Notes: generated by a model not told the origin, from the letters alone. Shown: positions 15,702 through 24,073, counted from the first letter of the stretch. The stretch: 34,531 bases of DNA from Streptomyces sp. CBMA156 (GCF_014596515.1 NZ_MSJQ01000452.1:1-34531); one strand, 5' to 3'. Program-made: numbers and translations.

Positions 15702-15749
15702 GACAGGTGACCGCCCCGGGCGGAGCGCTACGGCGCCCCGCCCGGGGCG
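15702..15749 (+). terminator. Terminator of collagenase 2
   Basis: CGCCCCGGGCGG at 15712-15723 pairs with 15738-15749. The segment is base-for-base the same as the terminator region of collagenase 1. Confidence 0.8.
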
Positions 15750-15833
15750 GGTCCGCGCGGTCAGGAGGCCGTGTCGGCAAGGGCCAGTGTTGCCAGGGGT
15801 CGTGCCGCCGGGAGTCCGTGCCGCCGGGAGTGA

Positions 15834-16595
15834 CTACCCGCCGACCCGGACCAGCGCCAGGGTGATGTTGTCCGGCCCGCCGGCCTCGATCGCCGCCTTC
15901 CAGAGCGTGAAGGCGGCCTTGCCGTCCGAGCGGTCCGCCTCCCCGGACGACCGCTCCAGCAGCCCGCCCAGCTCCTCCTCGGGCACCGGGTCGGTCAGGC
16001 CGTCACTGCACACCAGGTAGCGGTCCCCGGCGGCCAGCGGCGCGGTCCGGACGTGCGGTTCGACGAAGGTGAGCCCGAGCGAGCCGCCCAGCGTCTGGGT
16101 GACCACCGAGGTGGTGCGCCGTCCGGGCGGCAGCGGCGGGCTGTCGTCCACGCTCACCCGGCTCAGCCCGTCCCCGGTGATCCGGTAGACCCGGCTGTCG
16201 CCGACGTTGAAGGCCAGGGCCCGTTCGGGCAGCAGCACCAGCCCGGCCACGGTGGTGCCCATCGCGGCGAGCTCCGGCTCCTCGGCGGCGGCCGCGTAGA
16301 CGGCCCGGTTGCAGGCCTGGAGTTCCTCGCGGACGGCCTCCTCGCCGTCCAGCGCGCCCCCGTCGGCGGCGAGCCTGCGGGCGACGAGGGCGCTGGCCAC
16401 CTCGCCGCCCGGGTGGCCGCCCAGGCCGTCGGCGACCGCGACCACGCAGGGCGGGCCGAGCGGGAAGAGCAGGGTCTGGGGGTTGGTGGTCACGGTGGCG
16501 CAGAGCGTCCACGGCCCGACCGTGAGGCTGTCCTCGTTGTGTTCCCGCACCAGGCCCTCGTGGCTCAGTGCGCTCACCGCGATGTACGGACCCAT
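15834..16595 (-). CDS. PP2C family Ser/Thr protein phosphatase
   Basis: The protein has 253 residues: a single cytosolic PP2C catalytic domain with no membrane or sensor part. The metal-binding motifs are in order: REHNED at 17-22, VADGLGGHPGGE with Asp56-Gly57, GTT near 117, NVGDSRVYR, CSDGLTD, and GGPDNITL with Asp242 near the end. These residues hold two Mn or Mg ions and make it a phosphatase of the Stp/PstP type that reverses Ser/Thr kinase action. No kinase gene lies next to it, so the target is unknown. It is transcribed away from the monooxygenase gene. The ATG at 16595 has GGAAGGG some distance upstream. Confidence 0.9.
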   Translation of the reverse strand: MGPYIAVSALSHEGLVREHNEDSLTVGPWTLCATVTTNPQTLLFPLGPPCVVAVADGLGGHPGGEVASALVARRLAADGGALDGEEAVREELQACNRAVYAAAAEEPELAAMGTTVAGLVLLPERALAFNVGDSRVYRITGDGLSRVSVDDSPPLPPGRRTTSVVTQTLGGSLGLTFVEPHVRTAPLAAGDRYLVCSDGLTDPVPEEELGGLLERSSGEADRSDGKAAFTLWKAAIEAGGPDNITLALVRVGG

Positions 16596-16705
16596 CGTCC
16601 GCCGCCCTTCCGGAGCCCCTCGCGTTGCCGGCCCCCGCCTTCCATTGTCGGCGCCGACCGGGGGATCGGCCGGGGGGACGGCCGGGCGCCGACCGGGGGA
16701 AGGCC

Positions 16706-16741
16706 GGTGGGAACGGCGGTGGGAACGGCGGTGGGAATAAC
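16706..16741. repeat. Three 12-bp direct repeats
   Basis: GGTGGGAACGGC occurs at 16706-16717 and 16718-16729. A third, diverged copy (GGTGGGAATAAC) follows at 16730-16741. They lie between the divergent phosphatase and monooxygenase genes, about 60 bp before the latter. Just beyond them, TAGTGT at 16759-16764 is a possible -10 box. Confidence 0.6.
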
Positions 16742-16801
16742 GACCCGCACCCGGATGCTAGTGTGGTTGAAAGTTGGACTACCTGGGATGTGGTGAGCAG
16801 C

Positions 16802-17908
16802 ATGCAGTTCGGAATCTTCTCCGTCGGCGACGTGACGACCGACCCCACCACCGGCCGCACCCCGAGCGAGCACGAGCGGATCAAGGCGATGGTGGCCATC
16901 GCCCGCAAGGCCGAGGAGGTCGGCCTGGACGTCTTCGCGACCGGCGAGCACCACAACCCGCCGTTCGTCCCGTCCTCGCCGACGACCATGCTCGGCTACA
17001 TCGCCGCGCAGACCGACCGCATCATCCTCTCCACCTCGACCACGCTGATCACCACCAACGACCCGGTGAAGATCGCCGAGGACTTCGCGATGCTCCAGCA
17101 CCTGGCCGAGGGCAGGGTGGACGTCATGATGGGCCGCGGCAACACCGGCCCGGTCTACCCGTGGTTCGGCAAGGACATCCGCCAGGGCATCCCGCTCGCG
17201 ATCGAGAACTACGCGCTGCTGCACCAGCTGTGGCGCGAGGAGGTGGTGGACTGGCAGGGCCGCTTCCGCACCCCGCTCCAGGGCTTCACCGCCACTCCGC
17301 GCCCGCTGGACGACGTCCCGCCGTTCGTCTGGCACGGCTCGATCCGCAGCCCCGAGATCGCCGAACAGGCCGCCTACTACGGTGACGGCTTCTTCGCGAA
17401 CAACATCTTCTGGCCCAAGGAGCACTTCCAGAAGCTGATCGACCTCTACCGCGAGCGCTACGCCCACTACGGTCACGGCACGCCCGAGCAGGCGGTCGTC
17501 GGCCTCGGCGGGCAGGTGTTCATGCGGAAGAACTCCCAGGACGCGGTGCGCGAGTTCCGCCCGTACTTCGACAACGCGCCGGTGTACGGCCACGGGCCCT
17601 CGCTGGAGGAGTTCACCGAGCAGACCCCGCTGACCGTCGGCAGCCCGCAGGAGGTCGTCGAGAAGACCCTGACCTTCCGCGAGACCTTCGGCGACTACCA
17701 GCGCCAGCTGTTCCTGATGGACCACGCCGGCCTGCCGCTGAAGACGGTGCTGGAGCAGCTGGACCTGCTCGGCGAGGAGGTCGTTCCGGTGCTGCGCCGG
17801 GAGTTCGCCAAGGGCCGCCCGGCCGGCGTGCCGGAGGGGCCGACCCACGCCGCGCTGGTCGCGGCCAGGGACGCACGGGAGAACGAGACGACGGAGGTGG
17901 CCAGGTGA
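16802..17908 (+). CDS. FMN-dependent luciferase-like monooxygenase, CE1758 family
   Basis: The protein has 368 residues and a flavin-dependent TIM-barrel typical of the bacterial luciferase-like superfamily. The opening MQFGIFSVGDVTTDPTTGRT, then FATGEHHNPPFVPSSP and the block GRVDVMMGRGNTGPVYPWFG, point to the CE1758 subgroup. This subgroup is normally paired with a CE1759-type FMN reductase, and such a gene is exactly what follows, overlapping by 4 bp (GTGA). The reductase would supply FMNH2 and the monooxygenase would use it with oxygen on an unknown substrate. ATG 16802 is the start, since homology begins there; the frame upstream is non-coding. The length is usual for the family. Confidence 0.9.
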   Translation: MQFGIFSVGDVTTDPTTGRTPSEHERIKAMVAIARKAEEVGLDVFATGEHHNPPFVPSSPTTMLGYIAAQTDRIILSTSTTLITTNDPVKIAEDFAMLQHLAEGRVDVMMGRGNTGPVYPWFGKDIRQGIPLAIENYALLHQLWREEVVDWQGRFRTPLQGFTATPRPLDDVPPFVWHGSIRSPEIAEQAAYYGDGFFANNIFWPKEHFQKLIDLYRERYAHYGHGTPEQAVVGLGGQVFMRKNSQDAVREFRPYFDNAPVYGHGPSLEEFTEQTPLTVGSPQEVVEKTLTFRETFGDYQRQLFLMDHAGLPLKTVLEQLDLLGEEVVPVLRREFAKGRPAGVPEGPTHAALVAARDARENETTEVAR

Positions 17909-18528
17909 CCGCGTTCAAGCTGGTGGTGGTGAGTGCCGGACTGGGCAAGCCGTCCTCGACGCGGCTGCTGGCGGACCGGCTCACCGACTCCACCGTGCGC
18001 CGGCTCGCCGCGGAGGGGCGCGAGGTGGACGTCACCGTCGTCGAACTGCGCGACCTGGCGGTGGAGATCGCCAACAACCTCGTCACCGGCTTCCCCGGTG
18101 CCGGGCTGCGCGCGGCGATCGGGGCGGTGACGGAGGCGGACGCCCTGATCGCGGTGACGCCGATCTTCACGGCCTCGTACAGCGGCCTGTTCAAGTCCTT
18201 CTTCGACGTGATCGACAACGACGCGCTCACCGGCAAGCCGGTGCTGATCGCCGCCACCGGCGGCACGCCCAGGCACTCGCTGGCCCTGGAGCACGCCGTC
18301 CGCCCGCTGTTCAGCTACCTGCGCGCGGTGGTGCTGCCGACCGCCGTCTACGCGGCCACCGACGACTGGGGCGCGGCGGGGGACGGGCTCACCGACGGGC
18401 TGCCGCGCCGGATCGACCGGGCGGCCGGCGAGCTGGCGGCGCTGCTGGCCGGGCGGGCCCCGGCGGCGCCGGCCCTGCCCGAGCAGGTGGTGCCGTTCGC
18501 CGAGCAGCTGGCGGCACTGCGGGTCTGA
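17905..18528 (+). CDS. FMN reductase, CE1759 family
   Basis: The protein has 207 residues and a flavodoxin-like NAD(P)H:FMN reductase fold. The GTG start overlaps the stop of the monooxygenase gene, so the two are translationally coupled. Visible motifs are VVVSAGLGKPSSTRLLAD (phosphate-binding loop for FMN, residues 7-24), TPIFTASYSGLFKSFFDVID (about 86-105, lining the flavin) and LIAATGGTPRHSLALEH (about 115-130). Its role is to deliver reduced flavin to the partner monooxygenase in the cytosol. A long perfect stem-loop at 18587-18628 ends the two-gene transcript. Confidence 0.9.
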   Translation: MTAFKLVVVSAGLGKPSSTRLLADRLTDSTVRRLAAEGREVDVTVVELRDLAVEIANNLVTGFPGAGLRAAIGAVTEADALIAVTPIFTASYSGLFKSFFDVIDNDALTGKPVLIAATGGTPRHSLALEHAVRPLFSYLRAVVLPTAVYAATDDWGAAGDGLTDGLPRRIDRAAGELAALLAGRAPAAPALPEQVVPFAEQLAALRV

Positions 18529-18586
18529 GCCGGGCCGGAGGGCGGCGGCGCGCCTGACGCTCACTCGGAAGGAGTGGCCGGATCAC

Positions 18587-18628
18587 CCGGGCGGCCCCGT
18601 CGGAGCGACCTCCGACGGGGCCGCCCGG
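18587..18628 (+). terminator. Terminator after the monooxygenase/reductase pair
   Basis: A 19-bp perfect stem (18587-18605 with 18610-18628) closes over a 4-nt CGAC loop. It separates this pair from the aspT gene downstream. Confidence 0.9.
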
Positions 18629-18742
18629 CTGCGCGTCCCCCGCGCCGGATTGTCCGCTTTGCGGTGTAATCGTTCCCATGATCGGATCAGTGCTGGTCCT
18701 TCCTCCCTCCGGCACCCCCTCGCCACGGTGGGGGCGGCTGCC

Positions 18743-20416
18743 GTGAGCCTTCTGCGGGAGAATCCCGTCCTCGCGCTGTTCGTCTGCCTGGCGCTCGGCT
18801 ACCTGGTCGGCAAGCTGCACGTCGGACCGATCCAACTCGGCGGCATCTGCGGCACGTTGATCGTCGCCATGCTGATCGGAAGCCGGCACGTCAGCGTCGA
18901 CGCCGACGTCAAGAACGTCGCCTTCGCACTGTTCATCTTCTCGCTCGGCTACATCGCCGGCCCCCAGTTCTTCGCCAACCTCAACGCCAAGGGCCTGCGC
19001 TTCGCCGTGCTCTGCGTCATGGAAGCGGTGCTGGTCGTCGCGATGGCCTACGGCATCGGCAAGGCCTTCGACCTGGACGTCGGCACCGCGGCCGGCATCC
19101 TGGCCGGCGCGGCCACCGAGTCCGCCGTGGTCGGCACCGCCCAGGAGGCGATCTCCAACCTCTCCGGCATCAGCGCCGACGAGTCCGCCCAACTGCAGAA
19201 CCACGTGGCCGCCGCCTACTCGGTCTGCTACCTCTTCGGCCTGGTCTCCATCGTCCTGCTGACCAGCCAGGTCTTCCCGCTGATGATGCGGATCAAGCTG
19301 CCCGACGCCTCCCGCGAACTGTGGCAGAAGCTGCGCGGCGGCAAGGGCGCGCCGGACGGCGACGAGCAGCCCGCGCTGCCCCCGCTGGTCGGCCGCAGCT
19401 ACCTGGTCTCCCAGGGCGAGGGCTCGACCGTCGCCGGGGTCGAGGAGGTCCAGCCGGGCCTGGTCACCGTCGAGGGCGTCCGGCGGGACGGCCGTACGCT
19501 CCACCCCGAGCCGGACTTCCGGCTGCGCCGCGGCGACCTGGTGCTGCTGGTCGGCCGTCGCGAGGCGGTCATCGACACCGGCCACGAGCTGGGCCCGGAG
19601 ACCTCCGGCGTGCCCGGCCTGGACAGCCCGCTGGTGGTCCGCGACGTCGTCCTCACCAACAAGGACTTCGTCGGCCGGACGGCGGGGGAGCTGGCCGCCG
19701 AGCAGCCGTCCACGACCTCGGGGATCTACCTGACCGACGTCCGGCGGGTCGACCAGCACCTGCCCGCCGTCCCCGACACCGAACTGCACCGCGGCGACAC
19801 CGTGACCGTCACCGGCGCCCGCTCGGCCGTCGAGCGGTTCGCCGCCAAGGCCGGCGTCGGCATCCGCAAGGACGCCATCGACTACATCTACATCAGCCTC
19901 GGCATCTGCGTCGGCGTGCTGATCGGCCTGATCACCGTGCACGCCGGGGACGCCGCGCTCTCGCTCGGCACCGGCGGCGGCTGCCTGGTCTCCGGACTGG
20001 TCTTCGGCTGGGTCCGGGCCCAGCGGCCCACCTTCGGGGCCTACCCGCCGGTCGCCGCGCAGACCGCCAAGGACCTCGGCCTCTCGGTCTTCATCGCCGT
20101 CACCGGCCTGGCCGCCGGCCCGGACGCGGCCACGCTGCTCAGGGACCACCCGGTGCTGCTGCCGCTCTCCGGCATCCTCATGGTCAGCGTCCCGGCGCTG
20201 CTCTCGCTGTTCGTCGGCCGCAGACTGCTGAAGATCGAGCCGCCGATCCTGGTCGGCGCCATCGCCGGACAGCAGTGCAGCACCCCGGCGATCACCACCA
20301 TCACCAACGTCGCGCAGAGCAGCATCCCGATGCTCGGCTACACGATCACCTACACCATCTCCAACTTCCTGCTCCCGCTCACCGGTCCGATCCTGGTCGG
20401 CATGCTGGGCGCCTGA
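18743..20416 (+). CDS. aspT: Aspartate:alanine antiporter
   Basis: The protein has 557 residues, close to the 543 of the Tetragenococcus AspT. Five to six hydrophobic helices come first (from NPVLALFVCLALGYLVGKL), with the conserved GAATESAVVGTAQEA near residue 140. A long hydrophilic loop of about 170 residues follows, holding TrkA-C-like segments (FRLRRGDLVLLVG; LHRGDTVTVTGA). A second membrane block contains the repeat-related GAIAGQQCSTPAITT near residue 517. AspT proteins swap external aspartate for internal alanine. When coupled to decarboxylation, this builds a proton gradient. I start at GTG 18743; the frame is open 31 codons further up without a good ribosome-binding site. The aspartate decarboxylase gene follows after 62 bp. 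Confidence 0.9.
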   Translation: MSLLRENPVLALFVCLALGYLVGKLHVGPIQLGGICGTLIVAMLIGSRHVSVDADVKNVAFALFIFSLGYIAGPQFFANLNAKGLRFAVLCVMEAVLVVAMAYGIGKAFDLDVGTAAGILAGAATESAVVGTAQEAISNLSGISADESAQLQNHVAAAYSVCYLFGLVSIVLLTSQVFPLMMRIKLPDASRELWQKLRGGKGAPDGDEQPALPPLVGRSYLVSQGEGSTVAGVEEVQPGLVTVEGVRRDGRTLHPEPDFRLRRGDLVLLVGRREAVIDTGHELGPETSGVPGLDSPLVVRDVVLTNKDFVGRTAGELAAEQPSTTSGIYLTDVRRVDQHLPAVPDTELHRGDTVTVTGARSAVERFAAKAGVGIRKDAIDYIYISLGICVGVLIGLITVHAGDAALSLGTGGGCLVSGLVFGWVRAQRPTFGAYPPVAAQTAKDLGLSVFIAVTGLAAGPDAATLLRDHPVLLPLSGILMVSVPALLSLFVGRRLLKIEPPILVGAIAGQQCSTPAITTITNVAQSSIPMLGYTITYTISNFLLPLTGPILVGMLGA

Positions 20417-20478
20417 GCCGACCGTCCGTCAGCACGCGCAGCGAATGGCCCCCCTTCCCCGAGGAGCGTCGAGAACGC

Positions 20479-22134
20479 ATGACGAAGCCCACCATCGGCC
20501 GCGAGGAGATCCGCCGGCTGGCCAGGCTCAGCCCCTTCGAGCTGAAGGCCGAGTTCGTCCGGCTCGCCGAGGCCTGCCAGAGCGACGAGCCCGGGCAGAA
20601 GGAGAAGTCCACCGCCCACATGCTCAACGCCGGCCGCGGCAACCCGAACTGGGTCTGCACCGGCCCTCGGGAGGCCTGCCTGGCGCTCGGCCACTTCGCA
20701 CTGGCCGAGAGCCGCCGGGTCTGGACCGCCGACGACCTCGGCGGAATGCCCGAGCGGTCCGGCATCGCGGGCCGCTTCGACGCCTTCGTCCGCAGCCACC
20801 CCGAGCTGCCCGGCATCGAGCTGCTCCGGCGCAGCGTCGAACTCGCCGTGGACCGCTTCGGGTTCGAGCGCGGTGCCTTCGTCCACGAGCTCGCCGATGC
20901 GAGCATCGGCGACAACTACCCCGTCCCCGACCGGATGCTGGTGCACGCCGAGCAGATCGTCCGCGGCTACCTGCACGAGGAGCTGATGGACCGCCGGCCC
21001 CCGTCGCCGCAGCAGCCCGAGCTGTTCGCCACCGAGGGCGGCACCGCCGCGATGTGCTACGTCTTCGACTCGCTGATGAAGAACGGCCTGCTGCGCAAGG
21101 GCGACAGGATCGCCCTGATGGTGCCGGTGTTCACCCCGTACATCGAGATCCCCGAACTGGACGACTACGGCTTCGAGGTGGTCGAGATCCAGGCCGACAA
21201 GCTGGTCGAGACCGGGGTGCGCGAGTGGCGCTACCCGGCCGAGGAGGTCGCCAAGCTGGCCGACCCGGAGATCAGGCTGGTCTGCCTGGTCAACCCGAGC
21301 AACCCGCCCTCGCTCGCGCTGTCCCGGCAGGTCACCGACCAGATCAAGGAGATCGTGGCCACCGCCAACCCCGACCTGCTGATCGTCACCGACGACGTCT
21401 ACGGCACCTTCGTGGACGGCTTCCGCACCCTGGCCGCCGAACTGCCCCGCAACACCCTGCTCGTCTACTCGTACTCCAAACACTACGGCGCCACCGGCCA
21501 CCGCCTGGGCGTGATCGGCCTGGACCGGGACAACGTGATCGACGAGCTGATCGCCGCCCTCCCGGAGGAGCAGAAGGAACGCCTCGCCAAGCGGTACGGG
21601 ACGCTCAGCCTGGAGCCCGGGAAGATCCGCTTCATCGACCGGCTGGTCGCGGACTCCCGGCAGGTCGCGCTCAACCACACGGCCGGGCTCAGCCTGCCGC
21701 AGCAGGTCCAGATGGTGCTCTTCTCGCTGTTCGCGCTGCTGCCCGAGGGCAAGGCGTACAAGGCGCGGGTGCAGGGCATCGTCCGGCAGCGGCTCGACCT
21801 GCTGATGGAGGGCTCCGGGATGAAGATCGCGGACGACCCCGGGCGGGCCGGCTACTACGTCGAGCTCGACCTGCTGGCCGAGGCCGAGCGGGTCGCGGGC
21901 AGGGACTTCGCGGCCTTCCTGGAGAAGAACTACGAGCCCACCGAACCGCTGTTCCGGCTCGCCGAGCAGACCGGCGTGGTGCTGCTCAACGGGGGCGGCT
22001 TCGACGGGCCCGAATGGTCGGTCCGGGTCTCGCTCGCGAACCTCGACGACCTCGACTACCTGAAGATCGGACACCACCTGAAGCAGGTCTTCGCCGACTA
22101 CCGCGCCGAGTGGGACGCCTCCCGGGCGTCCTGA
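20479..22134 (+). CDS. aspD: Bifunctional aspartate transaminase / aspartate 4-decarboxylase
   Basis: The protein has 551 residues, much longer than ordinary aspartate transaminases (about 400), as expected for the PLP-dependent L-aspartate beta-decarboxylase (EC 4.1.1.12). The N-terminal extension contains LNAGRGNPNW. LFATEGGTAAMCYVFDSL follows at about 182-199. VNPSNPP (271-277) and DDVYGTF (305-311) contact the cofactor. The PLP lysine is Lys334 in SYSKHYGATGHRLG. The enzyme turns aspartate into alanine and CO2 and uses up a cytosolic proton. With AspT this completes the known aspartate/alanine proton-motive cycle. GAGGAG lies about 12 nt before the ATG. The stop codon is part of the ribosome-binding site for the peroxidase gene, so expression of the two is probably linked. 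Confidence 0.92.
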   Translation: MTKPTIGREEIRRLARLSPFELKAEFVRLAEACQSDEPGQKEKSTAHMLNAGRGNPNWVCTGPREACLALGHFALAESRRVWTADDLGGMPERSGIAGRFDAFVRSHPELPGIELLRRSVELAVDRFGFERGAFVHELADASIGDNYPVPDRMLVHAEQIVRGYLHEELMDRRPPSPQQPELFATEGGTAAMCYVFDSLMKNGLLRKGDRIALMVPVFTPYIEIPELDDYGFEVVEIQADKLVETGVREWRYPAEEVAKLADPEIRLVCLVNPSNPPSLALSRQVTDQIKEIVATANPDLLIVTDDVYGTFVDGFRTLAAELPRNTLLVYSYSKHYGATGHRLGVIGLDRDNVIDELIAALPEEQKERLAKRYGTLSLEPGKIRFIDRLVADSRQVALNHTAGLSLPQQVQMVLFSLFALLPEGKAYKARVQGIVRQRLDLLMEGSGMKIADDPGRAGYYVELDLLAEAERVAGRDFAAFLEKNYEPTEPLFRLAEQTGVVLLNGGGFDGPEWSVRVSLANLDDLDYLKIGHHLKQVFADYRAEWDASRAS

Positions 22135-22148
22135 GGAAGGCCGTGACC

Positions 22149-23198
22149 ATGCAGGCCGAATCGCAAGCAGTCCTCTCCCCGCTGACCGACGCGGCGGTCT
22201 TCCTGGTCCTCACCGTCGAACCCGGCGGCGAGGCCGCCGTCCGCGACCTGCTGCCCGACCTCGCCGGACTGCGCCGCGCGGTCGGCTTCCGGATCCCCGA
22301 CGGCGGTCTCACCTGCGTCACCGGGATCGGCTCCGAGCTGTGGGACCGCCTCTTCGACGGCCCCCGCCCGGCCTCGCTGCACCCCTTCCAGGAGGTGGCC
22401 GGCGCCCGCCACCGGGCCCCGGCCACCCCCGGCGACCTGCTGCTGCACCTGCGGGCCGCCCGGATGGACCTCTGCTTCGAGCTGGCCGGCCGGCTCGTCG
22501 ACCGGCTCGCCGGGGCGGCCACCGTGGTCGACGCCGTCCAGGGCTTCCGCTACTTCGACGACCGTGACCTGCTCGGTTTCGTCGACGGCACCGAGAACCC
22601 CGAGGGCAGGGCCGCGGTGAGCGCCGCCCTGGTCGGGGCGGAGGACCCGGAGTTCGCCGGCGGCAGCTACGTCATCGTGCAGAAGTACCTGCACGACCTG
22701 GACGCGTGGAACGCGCTGGACGTCGAGGAGCAGGAGGGAGCGGTGGGCCGCACCAAGCTCACCGACATCGAACTGGCCGACGAGGTCAAGCCCGCCGACT
22801 CGCACGTGGCGCTCACCGTGATCACCGGGCCGGACGGCGCGGAACGGAAGATCGTCCGCTTCAACATGGCGTTCGGATCCTTCGACCGCGGCGGCGAGTT
22901 CGGCACCTACTTCATCGGCTACGCGGCCGACCCGGGGGTGACCGAGGAGATGCTGCGCAACATGTTCGTCGGCAACCCGCCGGGCACCACCGACCGGCTG
23001 CTCGACTTCTCCACCGCCGTCACCGGCGGGCTGTTCTTCGTCCCGACCGCCGACTTCCTCGACTCCCCGCCGTCGGTGTCCGGCTCCGGCTCGGACGCTG
23101 CCCCTGCCCCCGCTTCAGCCCCTGCTCCGGGCTCCGTCCCGGTCGCCTCCTCCGGAGACGGCTCGCTCGGCATCGGCAGTCTCAAGCGGAACCCCTGA
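22149..23198 (+). CDS. Dyp-type peroxidase, encapsulin cargo
   Basis: The protein has 349 residues: a ferredoxin-like dye-decolourising haem peroxidase. The DyP signature GFVDGTENPEGR carries catalytic Asp146. The proximal haem ligand is predicted as His219 (DSHVAL), and Arg237 (VRFNMAFG) completes the active site. No Tat signal is present, so it is cytosolic. After about residue 300 comes a Pro/Ala/Ser-rich flexible linker of some 35 residues. The extreme C-terminus, DGSLGIGSLKR, is the known cargo-loading peptide of DyP proteins that are packed into encapsulin shells. The shell gene is the next gene, 45 bp downstream. The ribosome-binding site GAGGAAGG overlaps the aspD stop. A GTG at 22143 is a less likely start. 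The natural substrate is unknown. Confidence 0.93.
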   Translation: MQAESQAVLSPLTDAAVFLVLTVEPGGEAAVRDLLPDLAGLRRAVGFRIPDGGLTCVTGIGSELWDRLFDGPRPASLHPFQEVAGARHRAPATPGDLLLHLRAARMDLCFELAGRLVDRLAGAATVVDAVQGFRYFDDRDLLGFVDGTENPEGRAAVSAALVGAEDPEFAGGSYVIVQKYLHDLDAWNALDVEEQEGAVGRTKLTDIELADEVKPADSHVALTVITGPDGAERKIVRFNMAFGSFDRGGEFGTYFIGYAADPGVTEEMLRNMFVGNPPGTTDRLLDFSTAVTGGLFFVPTADFLDSPPSVSGSGSDAAPAPASAPAPGSVPVASSGDGSLGIGSLKRNP

Positions 23199-23243
23199 CA
23201 GCCCCTGACCGTTCCTGACAGTCGCCCGAACAGGACCCCGCAC

Positions 23244-24041
23244 ATGAACAACCTTCACCGGGACCTCGCCCCGATCTCCGCCGCCGCATGGGAGGAGATC
23301 GAGGAGGAAGCCCGTCAGACCTTCAAGCTCCACATCGCCGGCCGCCGGGTGGTCGACCTCGACGGCCCCGAGGGCGCCACCCTCGCCGCCGTCGGCACCG
23401 GTCACCTGACCGGGATCGAGCCCCCGACGGACGGGGTCCGGGCCCGTGCCCGCGCCGCCCAGCCGGTGGTCGAGCTGCGCGTCCCCTTCACCGTCCGCCG
23501 GGACGCCGTGGACGACGTCGAACGCGGCTCCAGGGACTCCGACTGGCAGCCGGTCAAGGACGCCGCACGTACCCTCGCCCTCGCGGAGGACCGCGCCGTC
23601 TTCGAGGGCTACCGCGCCGGCGGCATCGACGGCATCCGCGCGGCCTCCACCAATCCCCCGGTCCAGCTCCCCGACGACGTCCGCGAATACCCGGAGGCGG
23701 TCAGTCACGCCCTCACGGCCCTCCGCCTCGCCGGCGTCGGCGGCCCGTACTCACTCCTGCTCGGCGCCGCCGCCTTCACCGCCGTCAACGAGACCAGCGA
23801 CCACGGCTACCCCGTCCACAACCACCTCGCCCGCCTCCTCGACGGCGAGATCATCTGGGCCCCGGCCATCGAGGGCGCCTTCCTGCTCTCCACCCGCGGC
23901 GGCGACTTCGAACTCTTCCTCGGCCAGGACGCCTCGGTGGGCTACCTCTCCCATGACGCAGAAACGATTCAGCTCTACCTTCAGGAGTCGCTGACCTTCC
24001 GGGCGTACACGGGAGAGGCGGCCGTCGTGCTACGGGGCTAG
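23244..24041 (+). CDS. Family 1 encapsulin nanocompartment shell protein
   Basis: The protein has 265 residues, the normal length for T=1 encapsulin shells of the HK97 fold. The opening NNLHRDLAPISAAAWEEIEEEARQTFKLHIAGRRVVD, read in parts, is the N-terminal helix region that lines the inside and holds the cargo peptide. VELRVPFTVRRDAVDDVERGS (E-loop region) and DWQPVKDAARTLALAEDRAVFEG are typical of the family. The end, LYLQESLTFRAYTGEAAVVL, is the usual closing strand. About 60 copies would build a shell around the Dyp peroxidase encoded just upstream. AGGA lies 8 nt before the ATG. I see no sign of truncation. It is the last gene of the aspT-aspD-dyp-encapsulin row. Confidence 0.95.
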   Translation: MNNLHRDLAPISAAAWEEIEEEARQTFKLHIAGRRVVDLDGPEGATLAAVGTGHLTGIEPPTDGVRARARAAQPVVELRVPFTVRRDAVDDVERGSRDSDWQPVKDAARTLALAEDRAVFEGYRAGGIDGIRAASTNPPVQLPDDVREYPEAVSHALTALRLAGVGGPYSLLLGAAAFTAVNETSDHGYPVHNHLARLLDGEIIWAPAIEGAFLLSTRGGDFELFLGQDASVGYLSHDAETIQLYLQESLTFRAYTGEAAVVLRG

Positions 24042-24073
24042 CACCAGAGCGCGATCGATTCGAGGATCTGGTG
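24042..24073 (+). terminator. Possible weak terminator after the encapsulin gene
   Basis: CACCAGA at 24042-24048 pairs with TCTGGTG at 24067-24073 over an 18-nt loop. The stem is short compared with the other terminators here, so this is tentative. The remaining sequence to 24202 is AT-richer than its surroundings and holds no supported gene. Confidence 0.35.

Larger units (their letters stand above)
10631..15749 (+). repeat. Tandem duplication of a collagenase transcription unit
   Basis: Two units of about 2.5 kb lie head to tail, roughly 10631-13158 and 13241-15749. Each holds the promoter block, ribosome-binding site, GTG start, signal peptide, M9 protease, PPC domain and an identical 48-bp terminator region. 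Sequence between the units and before the first is unrelated. Confidence 0.8.

Noticed and set aside
10783..15780. Reading frames of more than 800 codons on the minus strand opposite both collagenase genes
   Set aside because: They mirror the codon bias of the real genes, are rich in Val/Gly/Arg with no domain pattern, and have no ribosome-binding site. They are antisense shadows common in very GC-rich DNA.
16706..16741. Short tandem repeats as a CRISPR-like array
   Set aside because: The 12-bp units have no spacers and no cas gene is near. The same holds for the 15-bp array at 438-512.
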